The notes under the pieces are model-generated. The model searched no databases and had not been told where the DNA came from. It was given only the letters and a program-made list of their open reading frames with translations. The translations under genes and the position numbers were made by a program. A stretch of 64,000 bases of DNA, taken from positions 124,001 through 188,000 of the forward strand of contig NZ_NISX01000002.1 of NCBI RefSeq assembly GCF_002591895.1. The letters are read 5' to 3'. The stretch's first letter is position 1; the number at the start of each line of letters is the position of its first letter. This DNA comes from Lacimicrobium alkaliphilum (GTDB taxonomy: Bacteria > Pseudomonadota > Gammaproteobacteria > Enterobacterales > Alteromonadaceae). Below, one piece after another: positions 17,585 to 27,593 of this stretch.

Positions 17585-18853
17585 TTACTTACGTGAGCCT
17601 GTAAAATCCGGATAGGCTTCCAGCCCGCAGTCCACAACATCCAGTCCCTGGTATTCGTCTTCTTCGCTGACCCGAATACCCATGGCGGCTTTAAGCACAC
17701 CCCAGACCACCAGACTGGCGATAAAGACCCAGGCAAAAATTGTCACAGCACCGATTATCTGGCCACTGAACGTCGCACCTGAATTCGTCAGAGGTACTAT
17801 CAACAAGCCAAACAAACCTACAGTACCGTGTACTGAAATAGCACCCACTGGATCGTCTATTTTGAGTTTGTCTAAGGCCACAATCGACCCCACTACAATC
17901 AAACCACCAATGGCACCGAACAGTGTCGCCTCCAGAGCGGTAGGTGTGGACGGTTCAGCGGTAATCGCTACCAGTCCTGCCAGGGCACCGTTTAAAGCCA
18001 TGGTCAGATCCGCTTTGTTAAACAATATGCGCGCCAGAATCAGCGCAGCTACGGCGCCACCGGCTGCGGCGGCATTGGTGTTGAGAAACACCATGGCCAC
18101 AGAATTGGCATTAGCAATATCACCCAGCTTCAGCACCGAGCCGCCATTAAAGCCGAACCAGCCCATCCACAGAATAAAGGTTCCCAACGTAGCCATGGGC
18201 AGATTAGCGCCAGGTATCGCGTTAATTTTACCGTCTTTAGTGTATTTCCCTTTACGGGCACCCAATAACAGCACCCCGGCTAAAGCTGCTGCAGCACCGG
18301 CCATATGCACAATGCCGGATCCAGCGAAGTCAGAAAAGCCAAGATCACCGAGGTTATACAGACCGAACACATCCTGCCCGCCCCAGGTCCAGCTGCCTTC
18401 CAGCGGATAGATAACACCTGTCATCACGACGGCAAAGGCCAGAAATGCCCACAGTTTCATACGCTCCGCTACGGCACCGGAGACAATTGACATCGCCGTT
18501 GCGACGAAAACCACCTGAAAGAAGAAGTCAGAAGCTGCAGAATAAACTGCACCACCGGTAAAACCATCTTCGCGGGCAGCAAACTCACCTAAGGTAGCGT
18601 CTACGTCAACGCTTTCAATACCCGCCAGGAATATCCCACCGTCATACATAACCGCGTAACCACAGACCATGTACATGATGCAGGCGATCGCATACAGAGC
18701 GATGTTTTTAGTCAGAATTTCGGTGGTATTCTTGGCTCTTACCAAGCCGGCTTCGAGCATTGAAAAACCCGCGGCCATCCACATGACCAAAGCCCCGCAG
18801 ATCAGGAAGTAAAAGGTATCCAGTGCATATTGCAAATGAAATGCTTGTTCCAT
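17585..18853 (-). CDS. amt: Ammonium transporter (Amt family)
   Basis: This is an inner-membrane ammonium channel/transporter of 422 residues with about 11 predicted hydrophobic helices. Family signatures are AGFSMLEAGLVRAKNTTEILTKN at the N-terminus, FQVVFVATAMSIVSGAVAERMK, the DFAGSGIVHMAGAAAALAG segment with the first pore histidine, and DDPVGAISVHGTVGLFGLL with the second. It lies 18 bases downstream of glnK in the standard glnK-amt operon, where the P-II protein plugs the channel when nitrogen is sufficient (family knowledge). Expression is likely driven by the sigma-54 promoter upstream of glnK. Confidence 0.96.
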   Translation of the reverse strand: MEQAFHLQYALDTFYFLICGALVMWMAAGFSMLEAGLVRAKNTTEILTKNIALYAIACIMYMVCGYAVMYDGGIFLAGIESVDVDATLGEFAAREDGFTGGAVYSAASDFFFQVVFVATAMSIVSGAVAERMKLWAFLAFAVVMTGVIYPLEGSWTWGGQDVFGLYNLGDLGFSDFAGSGIVHMAGAAAALAGVLLLGARKGKYTKDGKINAIPGANLPMATLGTFILWMGWFGFNGGSVLKLGDIANANSVAMVFLNTNAAAAGGAVAALILARILFNKADLTMALNGALAGLVAITAEPSTPTALEATLFGAIGGLIVVGSIVALDKLKIDDPVGAISVHGTVGLFGLLIVPLTNSGATFSGQIIGAVTIFAWVFIASLVVWGVLKAAMGIRVSEEDEYQGLDVVDCGLEAYPDFTGSRK

Positions 18854-18871
18854 TATTCTCTCCTCCTGCTA

Positions 18872-19228
<357 letters not shown>

Positions 19229-19255
19229 TTATTGGTGTTTTAACATCAAGAGCTA

Positions 19256-19271
19256 AACAAGCGCCGTGCCA
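19256..19271 (-). promoter_or_regulatory. Sigma-54 promoter of glnK-amt
   Basis: On the minus strand the sequence reads TGGCACG-GCGC-TTGTT, which matches the sigma-54 -24 element exactly with correct spacing. The -12 element is TTGTT instead of TTGCA. It lies about 46 bases upstream of the glnK ATG. Confidence 0.85.
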
Positions 19272-19363
19272 CAATAAATTATTCTTTAAAAACAGAAAGT
19301 TAATTTTATTTCTGGGAGTTTTGAAGAATCATAACGCACTATTTCAGGGCTTCGTGGCCAGAA

Positions 19364-19380
19364 CTCACCAATTTAGTGCA
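19364..19380. promoter_or_regulatory. NtrC-binding site upstream of glnK
   Basis: CTCACCA-ATT-TAGTGCA matches the NtrC consensus TGCACCA-N3-TGGTGCA at 11 of 14 defined positions. It is centred about 110 bp upstream of the sigma-54 promoter, a normal enhancer distance. A weaker half-like match (GCACTA) lies at 19336-19341. Confidence 0.72.
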
Positions 19381-19575
19381 AGCAGAAAATTGTAATAACC
19401 TGGCATTCCGGTGGAGGTCAGATTGTCATGTCCTGCATCAATGAACCAAAGTGCTAATTCCGGTGTTTTTCACTTTGTATCCCGTAGACAATGAAACATC
19501 TGCATTGAAGTTATTTGGGTATGATCGCCGCGCTGGGGTAGAATCCTCTCTCATCAGGCGAAGGTTAAGGCAGTA

Positions 19576-20526
19576 ATGAAAATGAAGTGGATGATAATGT
19601 CAGCTTTGGCGACGCTCATGGTGTGGGTCCAGAGCGCGGCGGCACAGCAGGAGCAGGAAGAAGCTGAAAGCGAACTGACCTTTCCCCTTGTTGAGCGCGT
19701 CACAGAAGACGATAAAAACCTGGTTGAAAGGCGTATTCGGGCAGATGTCAGTAGCCAGACTAACCCCTACAGCTTCACTCAGCACAAGCTCAACTATCTG
19801 CTGCCGGTTAGTTATCAGAGCAATCCGAATCAGTTAACCGGAGAAAGCTTTGGCGAGGGCAATATCGATAACGTCGAAGCCAAATTCCAGATCAGCGTTA
19901 AGATGCCGATTCATCTGGTCGACAAGGCTCAAAGCACAGAAGGCTTGTATTTTGGTTTTACGGCGATGTCTTTGTGGCAGGTCTACAACAGTGAAATCTC
20001 CAAGCCTTTCAGAGAAACCAATTATGAACCTGAAGTCTTTTATACCTTTGAAACCAAACTGAAGATTCTCGGCTATCGCTTTAATATGGCACAGGTTGGT
20101 ATAAACCATCAGTCTAATGGCCAGAATCAGTTACGTTCAAGAAGCTGGAACAGGCTCTACGGTTCCCTGCTGTTCAGTGACGAAACCTCCTTTTATTATC
20201 TTAAAGCCTGGTATCGGTTCAAGGAGGATGAGAAAGACGACCCACTGGATCCCAATGGCGACGACAACCCGGATATTACTCATTATCTTGGCCATTTTGA
20301 GCTGGGCTACGGCACCCGACTCGGCAATTTCAATCTGGTAACACTGTTCAGAAATAACCTTAAAACCAGTGATAACAAAGGCAGTGCCGAGATCAACCTG
20401 AGCTACCCGATCAATGACCGCTATGAAGTGTTATTGCAGTATTTTAATGGCTACGGTGACTCACTTATCGATTATAACCGCCATCAGCAGCGCATCAGCC
20501 TTGGGATACAGCTGGCTTATTTCTGA
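19576..20526 (+). CDS. pldA: Outer-membrane phospholipase A
   Basis: This is OmpLA, an outer-membrane beta-barrel lipase that hydrolyses phospholipids misplaced in the outer leaflet. The signal peptide is MIMSALATLMVWVQSAAAQ. The catalytic triad is visible with exact OmpLA spacing: His178 and Ser180 in NHQSNGQ and Asn192 in RSRSWNRLYG (E. coli 142/144/156). A barrel C-terminus (QRISLGIQLAYF) ends in Phe. At 316 residues it is somewhat longer than E. coli PldA, mainly through an acidic N-terminal linker. Its stop overlaps the end of the convergent M28 remnant by 10 bases. Confidence 0.93.
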   Translation: MKMKWMIMSALATLMVWVQSAAAQQEQEEAESELTFPLVERVTEDDKNLVERRIRADVSSQTNPYSFTQHKLNYLLPVSYQSNPNQLTGESFGEGNIDNVEAKFQISVKMPIHLVDKAQSTEGLYFGFTAMSLWQVYNSEISKPFRETNYEPEVFYTFETKLKILGYRFNMAQVGINHQSNGQNQLRSRSWNRLYGSLLFSDETSFYYLKAWYRFKEDEKDDPLDPNGDDNPDITHYLGHFELGYGTRLGNFNLVTLFRNNLKTSDNKGSAEINLSYPINDRYEVLLQYFNGYGDSLIDYNRHQQRISLGIQLAYF

Positions 20527-21038
20527 ACCCTGAGGTTGCTGCCGTCAATATGCTTTAACAGGGACCAGATTGCTTCTGTCGCCTGACCAAACAACGCCAG
20601 GTTCAGTTGTTCAAAGCGATCACCTTCTGTGTGATAGTAAGCATGATCCCCTGTGGTAAAAAATAAAAAGTCGATGCCATGTCTGGCAAAAACCCCGTGG
20701 TCGCTGGCGTTGCGATAATTGATTCTGCGAGCGGAGCCAAACCCTCGGGGTTGGCGGGGGAAACGCCCTACAACCTGAAAAGAGGCCGTTGTTTCTATCG
20801 CAGCGATAGCCTCGGATATTACGCCGTCTATGTCTCCGCCGATATACAGTCGGTTTCGACGGTCGCCAATGCCAAGCATATCCAGATTCATGTTCAGCCG
20901 GATCTTGTCCAGCGGTACCACTGGTGTATCAACAAAGGCTTTGGCACCATACAGACCGAGCTCTTCAGCATCTGTGGCCAGAAAAATCACCGAATGGTGC
21001 AGAGGTATTTTCACATCAACCCTGGCACTAGATACGGG
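20517..21038 (-). pseudogene. M28 peptidase remnant, 5' truncated
   Basis: This is the C-terminal half of a secreted M28-family zinc aminopeptidase. It retains IFLATDAEELGLYGAKAF (catalytic and zinc Glu region), NMNLDMLG (zinc Asp) and GDHAYYHTEGDRFEQ (zinc His), and has a normal end. Missing are the signal peptide, the N-terminal domain and the H-x-D metal motif that precede them in intact M28 enzymes. The open frame begins at 21038, inside the end of the TPR gene. The only initiator (GTG 21014) has no clear Shine-Dalgarno. A deletion fusing this tail to the TPR gene's 3' end is the simplest explanation. An intact, different M28 gene lies 1.3 kb away. Confidence 0.82.
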
Positions 21039-22182
21039 TCAGCAGATTCAGTTTGCTCTGATAGCGCTGTTCGTCCTGATGGAATAAAGAGCGACGCTTA
21101 GCCATTTTCAGATATCGCTCAGTAGCAGATAAGTCACCCATTTGATAATAAGTCTTCGCCAGTCCGTAATAAAACTCATGTTTGCTTTTATCCAGCGCCA
21201 GTGCTCTGCGATAAGAATCGATGGCCTGGCGCCAGTGCGCCTGTTCAAAAGCCTGCTCGGCGAGTAAATAATGATAGAAAGGGTTGCTAAGACGACGACG
21301 TTCAATCCGTGCAAGTATCTCCTCGGCCATCTGGTGCCGGCCAGTTAAATTGTACAGATGGGCCAGATTCTCCTGAGCGGTCTGGCTGGCATTCAGTGTA
21401 ATAGCCTGTTGATAGGCCTGCTCCGCCCGTTGCAGTTCACCGTTGAGCCTGTACAACACACCCATATTAACCCATATTTCGCTGAGTTCAGGGGCAGTAA
21501 CTGCCGCTGCACGCAAATAAGCATAGGCTGCGGGGTAATCCTCATCGACCAGATAGTCGGCAGCCTTATTATTGTAAAACATGGCCAGAATAAGCTGCTT
21601 ATCGATCTCCTCTGTAGGAAATTTGACACGGTATCCCTGAGGATCAAAGTCGACTTCCAGGCCCCCTTTGCGGATATACGTGGTGTTGTGTTCGTTACGG
21701 GGAAGTATCTTCAGGTTAATGTGCCCATTGAGCATGCTATAGCCCTGAGCAAAGGTCCAGAACTCAGGAATATCCACGTCCTGAAACCTGACATCCAAAT
21801 TGGCATAATCTGCCATAGCATAGGTCATGATGGACATCGACAGACAGTTGGCAATACCATTTTCGAAGGTTTGTGCGGCAGTAGTATTAGCGCGGCTGTC
21901 ATAAAGCAAATTCATATGCGATCGATCGAAAATGCCTTTTATCAGACTGCGAATACGTGCTTTGGGATCATCTATGCGCAGAATCTGCTTATCAACAAAG
22001 CTGCGCATTGCCAGACTTAACCCGAACACCTCCGCTTCCGGCTCAATCTCAATATTCTGGTAGCCGTCAAAAAGCTCATCGGCTAAATGAGTCTGCGGAT
22101 TGACCACAACCTGTTGTGTCTGGCTTGCACAGCCCGATAATATCAGACTCAAAAGCACCGCCGGAATCATCCACTTTTGCAT
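21028..22182 (-). CDS. TPR lipoprotein with transglutaminase-like N-terminal domain
   Basis: This is a predicted lipoprotein: signal peptide MQKWMIPAVLLSLILSGCAS, with lipobox LSGC. Residues of about 60-190 look transglutaminase-like, with a candidate cysteine in NGIANCLSMSIMTYAMA and candidate His in MLNGHINLKI. From about residue 210 onward there are tandem tetratricopeptide repeats (LSEIWVNMGVLYRLNGELQRAEQAYQQAI, KHEFYYGLAKTYYQMGDLSATERYL). The role is probably peptide processing or scaffold assembly at the envelope, not determined. I start at 22182 because GAGG lies 6 bases upstream; two earlier in-frame ATGs exist at 22200 and 22197. The 3' end directly abuts the M28 remnant. Confidence 0.8.
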   Translation of the reverse strand: MQKWMIPAVLLSLILSGCASQTQQVVVNPQTHLADELFDGYQNIEIEPEAEVFGLSLAMRSFVDKQILRIDDPKARIRSLIKGIFDRSHMNLLYDSRANTTAAQTFENGIANCLSMSIMTYAMADYANLDVRFQDVDIPEFWTFAQGYSMLNGHINLKILPRNEHNTTYIRKGGLEVDFDPQGYRVKFPTEEIDKQLILAMFYNNKAADYLVDEDYPAAYAYLRAAAVTAPELSEIWVNMGVLYRLNGELQRAEQAYQQAITLNASQTAQENLAHLYNLTGRHQMAEEILARIERRRLSNPFYHYLLAEQAFEQAHWRQAIDSYRRALALDKSKHEFYYGLAKTYYQMGDLSATERYLKMAKRRSLFHQDEQRYQSKLNLLTRI

Positions 22183-22356
22183 TGCAAACCTCAGCATCAT
22201 TACAGCCCTGATACTAAATTTAGTTTGCTTATGCTGCTCTCACAACCCATTTCGTCACGTAATACTGTAACTTCAGATAAACACATTAAAAAAACGTTGT
22301 AACCTGAAACAGCAACAAACCGACGCTCAGAGCGCCGGGTTCCAACGAAGAGTGGA

Positions 22357-23952
22357 CTACTCCCCAGACTGAGACAGATCAGCGTCGCGGATCTGTTTAA
22401 ATTCCGCGCCCTCTTTCCAGCCTGGCCAGGCATCAGAGTTACCCAGCTTCTCCACCAATGAGTAGATTAGGTGGAGATCATTTTTCACCCCGCTATATTG
22501 CCAGCTTTCGAGATACTCATCGGCGGGTTTGTGGTAGCGATTGGCAATATAATCCGGGTCACTGTCGCCGAGATCCATAAACAGTAAACCCGGTACACCT
22601 TGTTGCGCCAGAGCGAAATGATCAGAGCGGAAAAACAACCCATTTTGCGGATTGCTATCAGGTTTTACCCGCCGTCCCTGAGCCGCCGCCGCTTGTTGCA
22701 GCCAGCTTTCCAGCTCCTGAAGCCCGTCACCATACTTGAGCACATAATCGGTGGCGCCGGCCAGATTCATACTATCGATATTAAACAAGCCAACCATCTG
22801 GTGGGTCGGCACCGGGGGGTGCTGAGCAAAAGCAAACGCACCCAACAAGCCGGTTTCCTCAGCAGTAAAAAAAGCCAGTAACACAGAACGTTTAAGAGGT
22901 TTGTCCCGTTCGCTCAGCATTCTTGCCAGCTCCAGAACACCCGCCACACCAGATGCATTATCCACCGCACCGTTAAAGATGTTGTCTCCCTTAACGCCGA
23001 CCTTTTTGCCAAACGCATCCCAATGGGCTGTCAGCAACACATATTCATCTTTTTGACTGGTACCGGGAAGAACACCGACTACGTTATGACTCTCCCCCAT
23101 TTTATTCCAGTGGATAGTACGTAAGTTCGCATTGACGCCCAAGGATACAGGCTTAAAGCCGGGGTTGGCCGCATCGGCTTTGAGTTGCTGAAAATCCAGG
23201 TCCTGGCTGGCAAAAATCTTTTCTGCGGTGTGGGTCTGCATCCAGCCCATTGCCTCGAGCTCATCGGCGTTACCGCTTTCGTCAACCAGCATATATTTAG
23301 TACCAGTAGCACCCGATTCCACCACGCTCCAGGGATAACCCGCTGCTCCGGTTTCATGCACAATAAAGACCCCACTGGCGCCGCGGCGGATGGCTTCTTC
23401 GTATTTATACGTCCAACGACCATAGTACGTCATCGCGTTGCCGCGAAATACAGACTCATCCTGGGTTGCATAGCCCGGGTCATTTACCAGCATGATCAGG
23501 GTCTTGCCTTTAACATCCATGTCAGCGTAGTCGTGCCAGCCATACTCCGGGGCATCAATTCCATAGCCAACGAATATAACTTCGGAATCATTCAACTCAG
23601 TACGCTTGGTCATTTTCTGAGTTCGTGACACAAAATCTGTTCCTGGCTCAAAACTCAGATCACCAATTTTCAGCTGCATATCCTGAGAGGCTGCGATGCT
23701 GGCCATAGGAACGGTCTGGATAAAATCACCATGGTAGCCAGGCTGCACTCCGAGCTTTTTCAGCTCCTCAACCAGATAACTGATGGTTTTTTCTTCTCCC
23801 TGAGTCATCGGGCCCCGCCCTTCAAACTCGTCAGAGGCGAGTGTTTTCACATAGTTTTTATAGGACTGTTGTGAAAAACTCACCGCTTTGTCGGCTGCAA
23901 AAGCTGCCCCAGACAACATCAGCATTGCCATAAAGATTACGAACACTCGCAT
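22357..23952 (-). CDS. Secreted M28-family metallopeptidase
   Basis: This is an exported zinc aminopeptidase of 531 residues. The signal peptide is MRVFVIFMAMLMLSGAAFA. A PA (protease-associated) insert is suggested around residues 115-260 (VIFVGYGIDAPEYGW...). The M28 metal ligands are all present: HWDAFG (His, Asp), GAVDNASGVAGVLELA (bridging Asp), FFTAEETGLLGAFAFA (Glu), NIDSMN (Asp) and YHKPADEY (His). It is the last gene of a tight run dbpA-ABC-STAS-like-M28 with gaps of 9-14 bases. The probable role is peptide degradation in the periplasm or medium. Confidence 0.92.
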   Translation of the reverse strand: MRVFVIFMAMLMLSGAAFAADKAVSFSQQSYKNYVKTLASDEFEGRGPMTQGEEKTISYLVEELKKLGVQPGYHGDFIQTVPMASIAASQDMQLKIGDLSFEPGTDFVSRTQKMTKRTELNDSEVIFVGYGIDAPEYGWHDYADMDVKGKTLIMLVNDPGYATQDESVFRGNAMTYYGRWTYKYEEAIRRGASGVFIVHETGAAGYPWSVVESGATGTKYMLVDESGNADELEAMGWMQTHTAEKIFASQDLDFQQLKADAANPGFKPVSLGVNANLRTIHWNKMGESHNVVGVLPGTSQKDEYVLLTAHWDAFGKKVGVKGDNIFNGAVDNASGVAGVLELARMLSERDKPLKRSVLLAFFTAEETGLLGAFAFAQHPPVPTHQMVGLFNIDSMNLAGATDYVLKYGDGLQELESWLQQAAAAQGRRVKPDSNPQNGLFFRSDHFALAQQGVPGLLFMDLGDSDPDYIANRYHKPADEYLESWQYSGVKNDLHLIYSLVEKLGNSDAWPGWKEGAEFKQIRDADLSQSGE

Positions 23953-23966
23953 ACAAACTCCTATAC

Positions 23967-24365
23967 TCAGAGCAAGGTCTCAAGCCAGTTTCTGGCCTCG
24001 TCCTGAGAATCAAAAAAAACATGGGGCATACCAACCTTGGTATATATCCCCTCCCAGAACTGGCGAACGATTGATGGGCTATTGGCCTGCGACAACACCA
24101 TCGCAACCGCAACCATACCTGATTCCCGCGAGCGCCGTATTGACTCGTACATGAGTTCTTTGCCTTCAGGCGTTAACAGGGGTTCGTTGTAAAACACCAC
24201 CAGATTCCCCCAGGGCTTACCCCGCAACTGGTCCCGGTAATGTTTAACATCCTGCTGATATTGCTGCACCAGTTCAGCATTACCGGGGCCTTCGGCATGC
24301 AGGATCAGGATCCTGCCCTCCAGTTCAATACGGATACTCCCATGAATTCTGTGATAATCAGTCAT
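23967..24365 (-). CDS. STAS/SpoIIAA-like small protein
   Basis: This is a 132-residue cytoplasmic protein without signal peptide. The alternating strand-helix layout (RIELEGRILILHAEGPGN..., NLVVFYNEPLLTPEGKELMYESIRRSRESGMVAVAMVL, ending HVFFDSQDEARNWLETLL) is reminiscent of SpoIIAA-like/STAS proteins. The ending resembles that of the two other small proteins at 39.0 and 47.4 kb. Function is unknown. It is nested between the ABC exporter and the M28 peptidase genes on one probable transcript. Confidence 0.65.
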   Translation of the reverse strand: MTDYHRIHGSIRIELEGRILILHAEGPGNAELVQQYQQDVKHYRDQLRGKPWGNLVVFYNEPLLTPEGKELMYESIRRSRESGMVAVAMVLSQANSPSIVRQFWEGIYTKVGMPHVFFDSQDEARNWLETLL

Positions 24366-24374
24366 TCAAATGTC

Positions 24375-26204
24375 TCATTCCAATCCCAAAAACCCACCCG
24401 TCTGGTGGGCCCACAACCTGGCATAGATCCCCTTTTGCGCCAGTAGCTGCGCATGTGTGCCTGATTCCACGATACGCCCCTCGTCCAGCACCAGCAAGCG
24501 GTCCATGGCTGCGATGGTAGATAAACGATGCGCGATGGCAACAACGGTCTTATTTTCCATGATTTTATTCAGACACTCCTGAATCGCCACTTCCACTTCT
24601 GAATCCAGTGCCGATGTGGCCTCATCCAGAATAAGAACAGGAGCATCTTTAAGCATCACCCTGGCAATGGCAATACGCTGGCGCTGGCCGCCGGAAAGCT
24701 TCACTCCCCGCTCACCAACATGGGCGTCATAGCCTGTGCGCCCTTTTGAATCAGAGAGCTGGAGGATAAATTCATCCGCTTCGGCCTGCTTCGCGGCATG
24801 GCGCATTTCCTCTTCACTGGCATCCATGCGTCCGTAAAGGATATTATCCCGTACAGAACGGTGCAGCAAAGAGGTATCCTGCGTCACCATACTAATTTTG
24901 CCGCGCAGACTCTCCTGAGAAACGTCGCGAATATCCTGCCCATCAATGCGTATCTGCCCGGACTGAACATCATAAAACCTCAGCAACAGGTTCACCAATG
25001 TCGACTTACCTGCACCTGAACGCCCGACCAGACCGACTTTTTCTCCGGGTGCAATGTTGATATTCAGCTTTTCAAATACTCTGTTGCGCTGATCATAGGC
25101 AAACTCTACGTCCCTGAACTCTACGCTGCCACCAGCGATGTCAAGATTGTCTGCATTGTCTTTGTCATTAACCTTGACGGGAATAGAAAGGGTGTTCATG
25201 CCGTCCTGAACTGTACCGATATTCTCAAACAACCCGGCCACTTCCCACATGATCCACTGTGACATACCGTTGAGACGAAGGCTCAGGCTCACTGCCACAG
25301 CAATGCTGCCCGCCGTTGTCACACTGCCTATCCATAAATAAATTGCCAGTGCAGTAATAGAAAAAATCAGCAACGCGTTACTGATCCAGACGCAGGCATT
25401 GAGCACCGTCACCAGTCTCATCTGCGGGTAAACCGTGGTCAGAAACTTGTCCATGCTATCGCGGGCGTAGCCCATTTCCCTGTTCGTATGCGCAAACAGC
25501 TTCACTGTTGCAATATTGGTATAGCTGTCAACAATTCGCCCGGTCATCACAGAGCGTGCATCAGCCTGTTTTTCAGATACTGATTTAAGCTTTGGCAGTA
25601 ACACCCGGAGAATAGTGACATAGGCCACAAACCACAGGGCCAGAGGCATACTCAGACGCCAGTCAATGTTAAATACGAGTACGAAAACGCTAACGAAGTA
25701 AACACTCACATACACCATCAGATCTAGCAGCTTGCGCACGGTTTCTCTGACGGACAGAGCCGTTTGCATCACTTTGGTGGCTACGCGCCCGGCGAATTCG
25801 TCCTGAAAGAAGCCCAGACTCTGTCCTAATAAGTGGCGATGCGCCTGCCAGCGAATTCGCATAGGAAAGTTACCCAGCAGAGTCTGATGGTTAACCAGTG
25901 AATGCAGCACGATCGCACCTGGTAACAACAACAGAATCACCAGCGACATCCACATCAGGCTGGCTTTTTCCTCGCTCAGAAAAGTCTCCGGATCACGGGT
26001 AGAGAACCAGTCAACCAACTGGCCCAGGTAGCCGAACAGGCTGACCTCCAGCACTGCGATCAGTGCACTGAGCAATGACAAGCTCAACAGCGCACCTTTC
26101 ATACCTTTGGAGTAATACCAGCAAAATCCCAACAGATTTGCCGGTGGCTGGGCAGGGGATTCCTCAGGAAACGCCTTCACCATACGTTCAAAAAAAGAAA
26201 ACAC
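24375..26204 (-). CDS. ABC transporter, fused permease/ATP-binding protein
   Basis: This is a 609-residue half-transporter of the exporter type, expected to act as a homodimer in the inner membrane. The N-terminal membrane domain with about six helices covers residues 30-330. The nucleotide-binding domain has Walker A GRSGAGKST, Q-loop VTQDTSLLHRSVRDNI, signature LSGGQRQRIAIARV, Walker B VLILDEATSALD and the H-loop in AIAHRLSTI. The substrate cannot be told from sequence. It lies 12 bases after dbpA and 9 bases before the STAS-like gene, so it is probably in one operon. Confidence 0.92.
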   Translation of the reverse strand: MFSFFERMVKAFPEESPAQPPANLLGFCWYYSKGMKGALLSLSLLSALIAVLEVSLFGYLGQLVDWFSTRDPETFLSEEKASLMWMSLVILLLLPGAIVLHSLVNHQTLLGNFPMRIRWQAHRHLLGQSLGFFQDEFAGRVATKVMQTALSVRETVRKLLDLMVYVSVYFVSVFVLVFNIDWRLSMPLALWFVAYVTILRVLLPKLKSVSEKQADARSVMTGRIVDSYTNIATVKLFAHTNREMGYARDSMDKFLTTVYPQMRLVTVLNACVWISNALLIFSITALAIYLWIGSVTTAGSIAVAVSLSLRLNGMSQWIMWEVAGLFENIGTVQDGMNTLSIPVKVNDKDNADNLDIAGGSVEFRDVEFAYDQRNRVFEKLNINIAPGEKVGLVGRSGAGKSTLVNLLLRFYDVQSGQIRIDGQDIRDVSQESLRGKISMVTQDTSLLHRSVRDNILYGRMDASEEEMRHAAKQAEADEFILQLSDSKGRTGYDAHVGERGVKLSGGQRQRIAIARVMLKDAPVLILDEATSALDSEVEVAIQECLNKIMENKTVVAIAHRLSTIAAMDRLLVLDEGRIVESGTHAQLLAQKGIYARLWAHQTGGFLGLE

Positions 26205-26216
26205 TTCGAATCCTTA

Positions 26217-27593
26217 CTACAATTTGCGGGCCCGGACACGCTTACCTTTAAGCTTGCCTTCCCTGAAATGGGCCAGAGCCCGTTTAACACTGCGCATTTT
26301 CACTGCAACGTAACTGCAGTTCTGAGCCAGCGTGATCTTGCCAATATCATCACCAGATATATCGGCATCTTTGGTGAGAGCGCCTAAAATGTCTCCGGGC
26401 CGGATTTTCTGTTTTTTACCTGCATCCATACGTAATGTGCGGTAAAGAGGTTCAGTAATACCCGAGGCCTTAAAACGTATCTTGCTTGCATCTGACCAGT
26501 TGAATTTCTGCTGCTGATATTCTTCCACGGCCGCGGCCCATTTTACCTCTTCCGGGCTGCACAGGGTCAAGGCCAGCCCCTTGTTACCCGCCCGGCCGGT
26601 ACGCCCGATACGATGAACATGTACCTCAGGGTCAGCAGAAACCTGATAATTCAGCACCAGTTCCACATCCTCAATATCCAGTCCCCGGGCCGCAACATCG
26701 GTTGCCACCAACACCGCAAGACTGCGGCTGGCAAACTGTATCAGCACTTCCTGTCTCGCCACCTGTTCCATATCTCCATGTAACGGCGCAGCGCTAAACC
26801 CTTTTTCACACAAGGTCTCTGCCAGTTGCTGACAATCAATACGGCTGTTACAGAATACGATCGCAGATTTAGGCGAAAAGTGTGTCAGCAATGCCTGTGC
26901 AGTCGCCAGGCGGTTATCCTTTGTTACTTCATAAGATCGCTGGGTGATGCTACCGGCATCGTGCAGAGATTCCACTTTCACCTGCTCAGGGTCACGCTGA
27001 ATATCGGCGCTGATCCGGGCAATTTGCGCTGGATACGTCGCCGAAAACAACAAGGTCTGCCGTTGCTTAGGCGTAGCGGTGGTAACCGCAGCAATCTCTT
27101 CGGCAAACCCCATGTCCAGCATCCGGTCTGCCTCATCCAGAACCAGGGTACTGACCGCGCCCAAATCCAGATTACGGCGCAACATATGATCAAGAGTCCG
27201 CCCTGGTGTTCCCACTACTACCTGTGCACCGTGGCGTAATGACGCTACCTGGGAGGCCATAGGTACACCGCCGTAGAGGGTCAGCACCTTAAGATTATCT
27301 TTATAGCGGGCCAGACGGCGAATTTCGGTGGAAACCTGATCAGCGAGTTCCCGGGTTGGACAGAGTACCAGTGCCTGCACCCGGCTATCCTGCTCATCAA
27401 CTTTGAGTAACAACCCTATCGAAAAGGCAACGGTTTTGCCGCTCCCGGTACTGGCCTGCGCAATCACATCCCGGCCCTGTAAAATGAATGGCAGGCTGGC
27501 AGCCTGAATCGGGGTCATGACCTGATACCTGAGACTATCAAGATTTTCCAGCAGGGGTTGTGGTAAGGATAAAGACGAAAAAGCCTGATGCAT
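26217..27593 (-). CDS. dbpA: ATP-dependent RNA helicase DbpA
   Basis: This is a DEAD-box helicase that in E. coli acts on 23S rRNA helix 92 during 50S assembly. The 458 residues carry the Q-motif (MTPIQAASLP), motif I ASTGSGKT, motif Ia PTRELADQ, DEAD (VLDEADRM), SAT (FSATYP) and HRIGRTGRAG. A C-terminal DbpA RNA-binding domain is seen (KIRPGDILGALTKDADISGDDIGKITLAQNCSYVAVKM). The start is the ATG at 27593, preceded by a purine-rich GAGAG; an in-frame extension to 27665 is not family-like. Confidence 0.93.
   Translation of the reverse strand: MHQAFSSLSLPQPLLENLDSLRYQVMTPIQAASLPFILQGRDVIAQASTGSGKTVAFSIGLLLKVDEQDSRVQALVLCPTRELADQVSTEIRRLARYKDNLKVLTLYGGVPMASQVASLRHGAQVVVGTPGRTLDHMLRRNLDLGAVSTLVLDEADRMLDMGFAEEIAAVTTATPKQRQTLLFSATYPAQIARISADIQRDPEQVKVESLHDAGSITQRSYEVTKDNRLATAQALLTHFSPKSAIVFCNSRIDCQQLAETLCEKGFSAAPLHGDMEQVARQEVLIQFASRSLAVLVATDVAARGLDIEDVELVLNYQVSADPEVHVHRIGRTGRAGNKGLALTLCSPEEVKWAAAVEEYQQQKFNWSDASKIRFKASGITEPLYRTLRMDAGKKQKIRPGDILGALTKDADISGDDIGKITLAQNCSYVAVKMRSVKRALAHFREGKLKGKRVRARKL

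Noticed and set aside
17682-18410. Long plus-strand reading frame (242 codons) opposite amt
   Set aside because: It is antisense to a clearly conserved ammonium transporter; its Ala/Pro-rich product reflects the codon bias of the real gene.
21358-22020. Plus-strand reading frame (220 codons) opposite the TPR lipoprotein gene
   Set aside because: Antisense shadow of a gene with a good lipobox and clear TPR repeats; no start signal or family features of its own.
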